Assembly: GCA_026770575.1 (NCBI GenBank)
Contig: MU657215.1
Coordinates: 92,389-147,976, forward strand
Length of the DNA stretch: 55,588 bases
DNA from: Pelagophyceae sp. CCMP2097
Taxonomy: Eukaryota > Sar > Pelagophyceae
Reading direction: 5' to 3'
The translations under genes were made by a program, and so were the position numbers. The notes beneath the pieces were generated by a model, which was given only the letters and a program-made list of their open reading frames with translations, ran no database searches and was not told where the DNA came from. Below, one piece after another: positions 40,820 to 49,881 of this stretch (position 1 is its first letter; every line of letters begins with the position of its first letter).

Positions 40820-43464
40820 TCAATTGTAATTGGTCAAAAGCCGTGCCACCCTCTCGGGCGTCATGCCGGGGCTCTCCGCGGCCGTTGGCGAGGCCGCCGG
40901 CGATACGTCCGACGCGGGCGAGGCCGGCCCGTCGGGTGCTCCGCCGGCCGCCATGTGCGCCACGCGAGCCGACGCGGCCCTTCGCAGCATTGTCGCCTGC
41001 GGAGGCACCGCCGTCGCCGCTGCGTCAGGGAAAGCGTCGGACCGCCGATTCGCGGCCCTTCGCAGCAACGCGCTCCGCGGCGACTCGCTCGCCGCGGCCT
41101 TCTCGGGCGAGGGCTGCTTGTTCGCGGTGCGTCCCGCCATGGACCGGCGCAGCGCCGCGCGCGGCGACTCTTGCGGCGGACTCGTCGGTTCGTCGTCGGG
41201 GAAGTGGACCTTTTGCGCCGCGCTCCGCGTGCGGCGCAGCGCCGTCCGCGGCGACTCTGCTGGCGGGGTCGGCGAGGCTGGACAATCGTCGGGAAAGTGG
41301 ACCTTTTGCGGGCCGCGCGCCGCCACGGTGTCGAAGGACCCCCCCTGGGAGACTGTTCGTGGCCGGAGACCCGTCAGCGCAGACGCGGCGCGGCGGAGCA
41401 GATTCGCGCGCGGCGATGGCGGCGGCGCGGCCGCCGTCGCCGCCGCGGCCGGCGTGGATGACGCGGACGTTGTTGACGTTGTTGACGTTGCGGACGGCGT
41501 GGACGGCGAGTCGGCGGGCAGGCTGTTTGCCCGTGGCCGGGCAGGCTGCTCGGTGGGCAGGCTGTTTGCGCGCGGCCGGATGTCGCGGCGCAGCGTCCGA
41601 GGGCTCGGGCTCACGTTCGACATGCTCCGCAAGAGGCCGCCAGCCTAGTGACAAAGGTGGGAGCCCCGCCTCGCGCGTGCCACCTCTTGTGCTTCTGTCG
41701 CCGACGGTCTGGGTTTCCCAAGCACGGTTTCCCTTCTCGCGTCTCCTCGGCGCGGCCGCTCGCGCCCGCGTGCTGCTCCACGGCGGCGATGTCGTTCGCG
41801 GACTTTCCCACTTCGTTGGTGATGGCTGGGTCCGCGCCCGCAGCGAGGAGGAGCTCGACGGCGCGGTCATTCTTGTAGTAAATCTACGTGCGCACTCGGG
41901 CGGCGGCCGCATCTCGTCGGAAGGCGCCTCTCCCGTCGGACGGCGCCTCTCCCGTCGGACGGTTGCGGCACGGGGCGCCGTGGTACGCACGGCCTTGTGC
42001 AGCGGTGTGTGCGACGTGGCGTGGCGCGCGTCGACCTGAGACGAGGGCTCCAGTCGCAACCATCGGCTCTCAGGCTCCGTCGGGCTCTCAGGCTCGCGAC
42101 CATGGGCCGACACCGTAATATGTCGACGTCGCACGTCGGCCAACTGGAGCCTCGGCTGGCTCCTTTTCAGGTTTGCATCTGAGGCGCGGCCGGTTGCGTC
42201 TCTCGCCCTGTTGGCGCCGCCGGCGTCGGACCGCGCGTCGAGGACGCTGCGATCGCGGAAGGCGTCGCAAGCCAAAGCGTCTGCGAGCAAGTCAAGTTGG
42301 GACGAGATGACGCAGTAGTGGAGCGCAGTGAGCCCGCTTGTTCCTAGTGTAGGGGAACAATTCCTAAATATTGAAGCCAAAATAGTTAAAAGATTTCCGG
42401 TGATAATCTAATTCGACAGTGTGCGTAGTGTACCGTCACAAGAGCGCCATCGTCTCAAAGACGCGGGCTTCTCGCGGTTCCGTGCGATCTTGGCGAGGGT
42501 GCCGTCCTGGGCCATTTTTCGGAGCAGGAGTCTGAAAATGTCTACGCGGCCCGTCTCCACGGCCTCCTCGCGGCCCGACGGCCTACGGATTGCAAGTCGC
42601 AGTCGTTGCAAATGGCGCTGTCGTTGCAAACGCATGGCACTGCTTACGTGTGCTGGGCGATGTAGTTCAGTGGTTCGAAGCCGCCGGGCGAGGGTTGCCT
42701 GTACGAGACGCCGAGCACTAAAAGTATATAAACCAACCGCGCCGCCCCCAGCGCCGTCGCGAGGATGAGCGGCACGAATCCGGCGGGGTCGGCGGCGTCC
42801 AAAGCCGCGCCGGCGAGGCACGCGGCGAGGAAGGCGTCCTCTGCGCGCTTCTTCCGCCGCGGCTGCGCATCGCGGGCCCAATCGGCAAGCAATGTCTGCA
42901 GCACGGGCTTGGTTCCGCCGTCGACGTGCAGCAGCAGCCCGCCCTTGAACGCGTCGTCCGCCGGCCGTGTGGACTCTAGATGGCGGAGCAGCGCCTGTTT
43001 TTTCTTGTGGCGGCCGTCTTTTTTGAGCCCCGGCGGCGCATCCTTCCTCGCCCGCGCTTCCTCGCGATCACAAGCCTGCTTCAGCGGATGCAGCAGCGGC
43101 TCCAAAGCGTCGCGCGCGGCGTCGACGTCGAGGCGCAGCGCGGCAAGGCGTTCCAGATAATACCTGCACGAAGCTTCAAGGACCCTTCAAGGACCGCACC
43201 AAAGGCCCACGTCGGGCCACGTCCCTCCCGGGCCTCTTTGGCGCACGCGTGGTGGCGCGTGTAGGCCTCGTTGACGTGGTCGGAGGTTTTGGAGTCGTCG
43301 TCGAGCATTGCAAGCACTTCTCGCAGCGACGCCGCGCAAGTTTCGCCTACGCTCTCATCAAAGGCGGCCAGGACCCCGCGACGACGGCCGTGCAAGGGGG
43401 CGCCGGCGCAAAGGCACTCGCGGCGCTCTCCGGCGCTCGGCGGTCTCTCGGCGGTCTCTGGCAC
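40820..43464 (-). CDS. ankyrin protein with PP1-docking C-terminus
   Basis: A multi-exon minus-strand gene. Exons include 'SLREVLAMLDDDSKTSDHVN' (about 43350), a helical exon starting 'YYLERLAALRLDVDAA' (from about 43160), ankyrin units 'GFVPLILATALGAARLVYILL' in part, 'GREEAVETGRVDIFRLLLRK', 'GTSGLTALHYCVISSQLDLLA', 'TSHTPLHKAV' and 'GKSANDIA' (42900-41790). The last exon (about 41640-40820) is disordered and repetitive. It has two 'KVHFPDD' motifs that fit the RVxF docking site for protein phosphatase 1, each near 'SPRxALRR' or 'LLRRAAS' basophilic kinase sites, and 'RPRANSLP' twice. A PP1-targeting subunit is a reasonable inference. Exon borders are approximate and the 5' end may lie further up. 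Confidence 0.62.
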
Positions 43465-43482
43465 TGCGCGCGCCTTCCGTTT

Positions 43483-43779
43483 CTAACCACGCCGTTGCGC
43501 GCGCGTCATGACGAGGTCGGAGATGCGGTGCGGCGGCCAGTCGCGCGTGTCGTGGTAGAGGCCCGAGCCGTGTACGCCCGTACTGAAGGTGCTGGCCTCT
43601 CCGGTTTTGCCGTTTCCCGGCGAGCCTGGCTCGTGAGCGCGAGAGTCCTTGCCTTCGTCGAAGCACGACAGCGCGGCGCCCGAGCAGACCCAGTCGAGGA
43701 CGAGCATGCCGCCCGATAAGAAGGGGCCGCGCGGACTGCAGTGAAGTGGAGAATTGAGGACAACGCTTCGAAAAAGCAA
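43483..43779 (-). CDS. unrecognised exon or gene fragment
   Basis: A frame with natural, Cys/Trp/His-containing composition ('FLSGGMLVLDWVCSG', 'GVHGSGLYHDTRDWPP'). It lies just upstream of the ankyrin/PP1 gene and next to an AT-richer spacer. It may be a 5' exon of that gene or the remnant of a separate secreted-type protein. There is no family call. Confidence 0.3.
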   Translation of the reverse strand: MLFRSVVLNSPLHCSPRGPFLSGGMLVLDWVCSGAALSCFDEGKDSRAHEPGSPGNGKTGEASTFSTGVHGSGLYHDTRDWPPHRISDLVMTRAQRRG

Positions 43780-44305
43780 TTGGCGTTCTGAACAAGTGTG
43801 TCGCGAGGTCAGAACGTAGGAATTCCTAGGGGAACGATTCGTTTTAACTTACAATAGGAATGTTTAAAAAGTTCAAAAAACGTTCCGGCTTGCGGCCGGG
43901 CCCCATTAGCTATACTACCCCAACGCCGGTCGGCTCCGAGCCGCGAGTCGGTGCTCCGGCCGCCCCCTGGCCGTACCGGCAGCTCGACGTACACAGACTC
44001 TTGTGGTGGCTTGCTGAAGATGCACTCGGGTGTACTCGGTGTATCTTAGGGGCTCTCCTTGTCACTGCGCTATTCCACGCCCCGCTCTTCCACGGCACGA
44101 GTCGCGTCAGCCTTCACCCTGGGGTTCTGTGGAGACGACTCGAGCAAGCGTCCGCACAGTTAAGGGCCCCCGTAGTGGGCTAACCCCAAGGATTTGTTGG
44201 TCTGTTTCTGTTCAAAGAACGTTCCGAAGAACGTTCTTTGGAAGCGTAATTTTTATGGTCGTTTTCGTCATTATTGCAAACCATTTTCACTCGCCGCAAC
44301 GGACA
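43780..44305. other. AT-richer spacer
   Basis: Lower-GC DNA containing TAGGAATTCCTA at 43817-43828 and the palindromic hairpin at 44214-44239. No supported gene. Confidence 0.5.
44214..44239. repeat. hairpin with self-palindromic arms
   Basis: Perfect 11-bp arms AAAGAACGTTC / GAACGTTCTTT flank a CGAA tetraloop. Each arm itself contains the palindrome GAACGTTC. It lies 67 nt beyond the 3' end of the minus-strand MDP-1/ASCH gene. Confidence 0.8.
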
Positions 44306-45663
44306 TTAACGGCGTGTTAAAAAGTCGGAAAGCGCGGTGCGCGGCAGCTCGACGTCGAAGAGGTTTGGCCGGCCCTTGACCGGGACGGCCTCTGCCAACC
44401 ACTGCACGGAGTCGATGACCGTGATGTAGCGGCCTAGCGGCACTCCCGTCGCGACGGTCGACCACCCAGTGCTCGTCTACGACGGTCTCGAGGGGGGTGA
44501 TCCAACATTCGACGCGGGTCTTCACCCATTGCATCGCCCGTCGCAACGGCGCCGGCCTCGAGCGTTGGCGTCTTGCGGGCGGCAGCATCAGGAACGAGCG
44601 TCGTTCCCCCGAGTTTGACGAGCGCGACGACGTCGCCTCGCTTGAAGCCTTTGGGCAGCGCGGTGAGGCGCTTGACTTCGACATCGCCGATTCCCGCGCG
44701 GCGCTTCAAAATAGCGGCGTGGGCGCCACCGTCTGCAAAGTCGCGCTGGCCGACGTGCAGCGCCACCGTCTCGCCGTTTCGTCCCGAAAACATGTCGTTG
44801 TTGCGCGTCTCGAGCGTCTTTGCGCCGTGGCCCAGCAGCGCGGCAAAAGGCATGCCCATGGAGAAACACGACACGCGCACCGTCTCTGAAGAGGAAAGCC
44901 CCACGTCGGACGGGGCCTTTGGAGTGGCCGGCGGCCTCGCCGGCGCGGCTCTCAGCCTCTTTGGCGGCGCGTCCACCACGATGCCCATGGGGCTCCCGGC
45001 GGCTTTGCGTTTTGCGTATGCGTTTAAGGCATTGTCCCAGACGTCTTTCGTTAAACCTTGCGGGCAGTGCGCGGCCATGACTCCGCACCTGGCCACGAGC
45101 TCGCAGTTGCCGAACTTTCCGCCGCGCGCGTCGTCGAAGAAGAGCATATCTTCGAAAGAAACGCCGCTGTCCTTTTGCAGCCTTTGGAAATGCTTATCCT
45201 TATCTCCCGGAAAGATTTGCTTAAACGGGATCATCGAGTCCAGCGTCCGCTCTTTGCCGTCTGCGACGACTGTAAACTGTTGAAGGAGGTTAAAAGCCCA
45301 TGGCGCCTTGTTCGTGCGAGAGGCGACGCCGATCCGCGTGCCCTGCCATTTCGGGTCCGTCGAAAGCTCGAGAAAGACGTCCGCGACGCCGTCGATCAGC
45401 TTGACGTCGGATCCGGCGCGCGGGCCGGGCAGGCTTGCGGCCGCGTAGCCGGCGATTCTGCGCAAAGTGAAGAGCTCTGGCGTCCAAAGTGTCGCATCCA
45501 AGTCGAAGACGACGAGCTTGGGCACCGCATTCAAAGGAGCCTTGCTGGAAAACCGGCGCGGCGGCGCCTGCCGGGCCAGCAGCGCCGACGCGGATCGCGC
45601 CTTGTCCGAGGCTAAGGCCATGACCAGCGCCGCCGCGCGCAGTGGCGGGCCCGCGAGGCGCAT
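44306..45663 (-). CDS. MDP-1 (HAD) phosphatase fused to an ASCH-like domain
   Basis: The first part is a magnesium-dependent phosphatase-1 type HAD domain: 'PKLVVFDLDATLW' (nucleophile DLDAT), 'GVASRTNKAPWAFNLL', 'QIFPGDKDKHF' and 'DMLFFDDARGG'. MDP-1 enzymes act on phosphotyrosine or glycated/sugar phosphates. A Pro/Ala linker leads to an ASCH-like domain: 'MGMPFAALLGHGAKTLETRN', 'GETVALHVGQRDFADGG' and 'RGDVVALVKLGG', with the closing exon 'GRYITVIDSVQWLAEA' to 'LFDVELPRTAL' ending at TAA 44306. ASCH domains bind RNA or nucleotides. ATG 45663 precedes a mitochondrial-like 'LLARQAPPRRFSSKAP'; the frame is also open to 45897. Between 44560 and 44430 the frame shifts and no clean intron was found. 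Confidence 0.75.
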
Positions 45664-45897
45664 CGGTTGCAGCACTCGAGTTGTGCGGTGCCGCTCTTTG
45701 CGTCTGGACGTCGCTCGCTCCACGAGCGCGGCGCGCTGCGGACCACAAGTCAAGGCCTCGCCAAGAGTGGCTTCAGAGAAGGCCCCTTCAAATGAAGACT
45801 TCATGATTCCGGAGCCCCCAAAGATCATGACCTTCCGGAAGCTCGTCCGAGTCCGGAAAGCCCCGACGGGCAGCCACGCGCCGGCGGCCAGCGCCAC

Positions 45898-46492
45898 TCT
45901 GAAGTGAGGAGCAGGCGGCCACTTATTAAAGGCCGCCCTCGCGCACTCGAAGAGTGTCGGACGCGAGTGAATCGGGGCGGGTCGCCGGTCCGGGAGCGGC
46001 GCCGATGTGCGTGCCGGGAGCGGCTGGACTCGAGGTCCGTCTATCCCGGATGGGCTGTGAGCATCGTCGAGGATGCCCGCGTCAACCGGCGCGCGCCGCC
46101 GCGAGCCATGCCGCGATCCGTTCGACGCGGGCCGCGGCGCGGGCGTGCCCCTTGGCCACGGCGCGCTTCCAGAGGCCCGCGTACGTGCCGCCGTCGAGGC
46201 CGAGGTCTCGAGCCTCGTCGTTTTTCAGCGAATCGACGGCGGAGCGCGGCCTTTGACGGGCTTCCGCCGCCGTGGCGCGCGGACAGTGACATGCAACGCC
46301 CAAACGAATTCGCACGCGGGTGCAAAACCTGGCGAGGGCGAGCCATCGAGCCGGGCTTCCTCCTCGTCTCCTCTTCGTGTCGGTCTGCCGATGTCTCAAC
46401 GGCATCGCTCAGAGCAGGTGATGGAGCCCGAGGCTGCAGTAGGCTCAATATTGTTTACTCTTGAATTATTCCTCGGTTTCTCGGTCGGGAGG
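45898..46492 (-). other. spacer with a Sel1-like exon fragment
   Basis: Within this 595-nt stretch a minus-strand frame (about 46270-46082) encodes 'YAGLWKRAVAKGHARAAARV', which resembles one Sel1 or TPR-like helix pair and stops at TGA 46082. A similar unit occurs at about 55200-55095. It may be the last exon of a small gene or a gene relic. Confidence 0.35.
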
Positions 46493-47734
46493 TCAACTGC
46501 GCTCCCACGACGTGTTGGCGTTGCAGAGGACGTTCAACAAGAGGTTGTTTATCTCCTCGTAGACCCACGGCATGAAGTGCACCGAATCCCACCAAATGTC
46601 TTCTCGCTCGCGGTTGTTGTACGGCGAGTCCGGGGGCTTCGGATGCGCGTAGGGCAGCGACTCGAAGGCTTGGGTCATGTGCTGCAAATCGAAGACGTCG
46701 CAGCCGGCCACGATGGCGGCTTTCCGAGTCCCGCCTTCGTCGATTTTTCGGTGGCCGCCGTCCGAAGTCGTTCCTTTCCAGAAGCAGCGCTTCGAGGGCC
46801 CGGCAGCCCAGTGCTTGAGCCGCGGGAAGAGGGCCGATGCTTCTTCTTTGCCGACGGCGGCCCAGAGGCCGCGGTTGTAGATGACGTCCGTCACGTCCGG
46901 GTAAAAGCTCGGTAGTGGCCCTTCTAAAGCCTTGAGGATGGGCTCGGACCAGGCGTAGTCGCCGTTTCGGGACCGCTGGACGTTTGCGTCGTGCGCCTTG
47001 GGGCTGTAGCGGCAGGTCCCGCGGTCGGCGCAGCCCGTGGGTTTCCAGCCGTGCACCTTGGAGTGTCCAGTCTGCTCCAAGAAGCTGACGTTGACTTGAG
47101 AAGCGCCGCGGTACAACACGTTCTGCACGGTGAACGGCCCCGTGTCTCTGGCGCAGAGGCATTCGACTCTTCCGTGGAACGCGGCCCCGTCCTCGCCGCC
47201 GCCAATCTGCGCCAGCATGTTCGGCCAATTCCGAATGCTGCCGTTGCGCCAATCGCCCTCGACGCAGATATTCGGCGTCTTGCCGCAGGCCTGTCTCGGG
47301 GCGCCACTCCGCAGCTGGCAGCGCCGCGCGGAAAGCGGCAGCCGGTCGGGCCACGCCGAGCGCTCCAGAAAGTGGATGAGCGACATGGTCTGATACCTCG
47401 TTACGGAGTCGCCGATCATGAATATGCTCCTGCCCTTCAAGCACCTGCGCGCGTCCTCGGGGACGTAGCGCACGATTTTGCAGGGCTCGACGTCGTAGGC
47501 GCGCGAGCCGTCGGGGCGGAGGTGCCAGCGGCCCTTGTCGCGCGTCAAGAAGCCGCCGCCGGAGAGCGCCCAGTGCTTCTGCATGTACTCGTCGCACCGG
47601 GGCCGGCGGTCCTGCGGGGCGCGGGCGTCGTTGCGGCGCCTCGGAGAGCTGTCGCGTGGGCCCCGCTGCGCGCCGAAGACGGCGACGGCCATGGCCGCGA
47701 TGACGGCGCAGCGCCGCAGCAGAGACGCCGACAT
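46493..47734 (-). CDS. PC-esterase / TBL-like O-acyl transferase or esterase, type II membrane
   Basis: A single-exon gene of 413 aa from ATG 47734. A short N-terminal anchor ('RRCAVIAAMAVAVFGA') is followed by a luminal domain with the GDS motif 'GRSIFMIGDSVTRYQTM' near the start and a C-terminal D-x-x-H motif, 'WWDSVHFMPWVYEEI'. These two motifs define the PC-esterase family, whose plant members (TRICHOME BIREFRINGENCE-LIKE) O-acetylate cell wall polysaccharides and whose fungal relatives modify capsule glycans. Conserved Cys pairs ('CDEY', 'RRCLKG', 'CVEGDW') suit the secretory lumen. Several open-frame starts upstream are non-ATG. The substrate is unknown. Confidence 0.72.
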   Translation of the reverse strand: MSASLLRRCAVIAAMAVAVFGAQRGPRDSSPRRRNDARAPQDRRPRCDEYMQKHWALSGGGFLTRDKGRWHLRPDGSRAYDVEPCKIVRYVPEDARRCLKGRSIFMIGDSVTRYQTMSLIHFLERSAWPDRLPLSARRCQLRSGAPRQACGKTPNICVEGDWRNGSIRNWPNMLAQIGGGEDGAAFHGRVECLCARDTGPFTVQNVLYRGASQVNVSFLEQTGHSKVHGWKPTGCADRGTCRYSPKAHDANVQRSRNGDYAWSEPILKALEGPLPSFYPDVTDVIYNRGLWAAVGKEEASALFPRLKHWAAGPSKRCFWKGTTSDGGHRKIDEGGTRKAAIVAGCDVFDLQHMTQAFESLPYAHPKPPDSPYNNREREDIWWDSVHFMPWVYEEINNLLLNVLCNANTSWERS

Positions 47735-48105
47735 CACAAGAATGGGCGCCTCAGGGCCCCGTATGGTCGCGTTGGGACGGTTCAAGTTTCATTTTCTGGT
47801 TCGTTTTCACAAAAAATCTTAACCGAAACTTTCGGATCTTCAAAAAGGACCAAAGGACTGGGTTCCGAAGCCCCCGCCCAGCTGCGCTGCAGTGGGGACC
47901 GGCACCAGAGTCTCTCAAGTCTACTGGGGGCCGAAGTCAAACACAAAGTTCAAAACCCTTTTCCGAAACTTTAAACCTGCTCTTGACTTTCGGGTGTCTC
48001 GAGCGGGTCGCTGCGCGTCTTTTTCGCGCGCAGAGCTGTACCTACTCCGAGAAATCCGCGGCCTTCCGAACAAACAGATGATTACGAAGGCGTCTATTCA
48101 CCGTG
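47735..48105. other. spacer
   Basis: 371 nt upstream of the PC-esterase gene and downstream of the GT11 gene. It includes AT-rich A/T runs near 47800-47860 and should contain the PC-esterase promoter. No gene is seen. Confidence 0.4.
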
Positions 48106-49568
48106 TCATCGACTGGTCTGGATGGGGAGATTCTCGATGGGCCGCCACGCCGTGGGAAAGTGCGCTGCCGCAAAGTTGGAAATGTTCACCGCCTCCGCGG
48201 CGCCGTGGTTCGCCCGCGAGAGCCAAAAGTCGCACGAAGTCTCGCGGAGCCTACCGACTCGCATCGAACAAGGCATCGACGCTTCTGCAGGTTCGCGGCT
48301 TCTGCGCACTTTTTGGCGTCTGCGAGCTTTGCGTCGTAGAGCACGGGCCCGTTGGAGAGGAAGGCGATCCACCACGAAAATGAGCCGAAGGAAAACGTCG
48401 CTCCATCCTACGCACAAGAATACAAGAGGGCCGCGAGGCCCGACACGCACGGCCGTCGAAAGCGCGGCCATGACGACTGCGGCGTCGGCGTGGTCCAGCG
48501 TGACGACGCCGGCGCCAAAGCTGCGCGAGAGGCGTGCAAAGTCTCGTTCGGACGTCGTCCCTATCGATGATCGGAGACGCGTATCGGTGAAAAGCTCACA
48601 GGTCGTCTACGGCGGCGCGGTCCTTGAACTCGTAGTCCGACGAAACGAAGATGACTGGGCTCGGGGCGAAGATCTAAGTCGGGACCGTCGACGCGGGGAG
48701 TGCTTTTGCGGGAACGTCCCGTCCTCTCCAGGAACGTCCTCGTACCTCGACAAACGTGCGCCGCGCGGCTGCGTAAAAGTCCCGCGTCGGGAGGCCTAGC
48801 GATGCGTGAGGGCCGATGCGGTGTCTGCCGACTCACATTTTTGGTATTCGACGCTATCGAGAGCCTTTCGGTGGTAGAGCGCCACATACTTTGTCCGATT
48901 GCCCGCGGCGTGCGAAACGACGCGCGACTGCCAGAGCGCGACCGCTTCGCTTGCGATGGCGGCGTCCCACTGGAAGGTGGCGCGGATGCGATCGGCATAA
49001 GGTTCAAAGGTCTCGTACGCCTCCCGGTACCCGACGCACTGCAGGTCCGCGTCCGTCGCGTTTATATGGCGGCGGACGAGCTTCCCTGCGGGTTTGACGT
49101 CGTCGCTCGTCCACCACGTCTGCGGCTGCGGCAGCCGGAGCCTCGTTCGCCTTGGGGCGCCGCCGCACTCGGCGCCGAGGGCGGGGAACGATTTGCAGAG
49201 TCGTGTCTTCCCTGCCGAGAAGCAGGCCCCGCCGCGCCAGGCCTACCAACGCGTTCAGCGCCGCAGTGGCGGCGAGAGGGCCGCAATATGCGTCCACGCG
49301 ACAGCTCTGGCGCGGCATGCCGGTGGATCTCCGGCGAGGCGCGTACGGCGGCCACGACCAGGGCCTTTCCCGGGCGCCTCTCGCACGACTCCGTCTCTGA
49401 GAGTCCGGGTGCCGCACCATCCCCGACGCGGCATCGAGTGGTGTGAGGTACACTGGATCGTACGATTGCTCGGCAGACGGCGTACTGGAACATGGCGTTG
49501 CCAAGACGCCCGCGGTTCGGCACCAAAACGACGCGCACGGACGCGCAATCCGTCGCGTTCGGCGCCAT
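48106..49568 (-). CDS. GT11 alpha-1,2-fucosyltransferase-like protein
   Basis: At least six exons. ATG 49568 begins 'MAPNATDCASVRVVLVPNRG' with the GT11 signature 'GRLGNAMFQYAVCRAI' right after. Further exons encode 'GPLAATAALNALVGL', 'INATDADLQCVGYREAYE' with 'IRATFQWDAAI' (the GY-Q/E and IR-x-x-F region), 'KYVALYHRKAL' at the place of the HxRRGDY motif, here degenerate, 'LPTRDFYAAARRTFVE', 'PVIFVSSDYEF', 'VVTLDHADAAVVMAALSTA' and 'ATFSFGSFSWWIAFLSNGP', which matches the S-x-S-T-F-S-W-W motif. GT11 enzymes transfer fucose from GDP-fucose in the Golgi. The altered R-R-G-D site means activity must be tested. The final exon ends at TGA 48106; its join near 48230 is unresolved. Confidence 0.75.
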
Positions 49569-49881
49569 GATAAGCCAAGAGTCTCCTTGCCAAGATTCGT
49601 TTGCGCCAAAGGTGCGCCACGGGCGGCGCCGCGGCTCGTTCAGATGTTTCGTTCCAGAATGTGCTTAGGAATTCCTATAACCATAGGAATCCTAACCAAC
49701 CACGCATCTTCCCGGTTCTTCCCCACCGGTTTTGGAGAAGAGAAAACGACGCGGTTGGGAAGGCGGTGGCCGGGCGTCTCGGGCGGACGCGGCGCCTCGC
49801 CGTGTTGCGAACGCGGCCGTTTCCGGTTCGTCATCGGCGGCGCGGTTCCGGCTCTGAGCCGTCGGCTCTTTGCGCGGCCTC
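49569..49881. other. divergent promoter spacer with paired palindromes
   Basis: 313 nt between the GT11 and LRR starts. It holds TAGGAATTCCTA (49666-49677) and TAGGAATCCTA (49684-49694), which together form an imperfect inverted repeat. Confidence 0.5.

Noticed and set aside
42660..42690. tRNA-like B-box sequence (GGTTCGAAGCC)
   Set aside because: No matching A-box or cloverleaf; the bases lie in an ankyrin exon.
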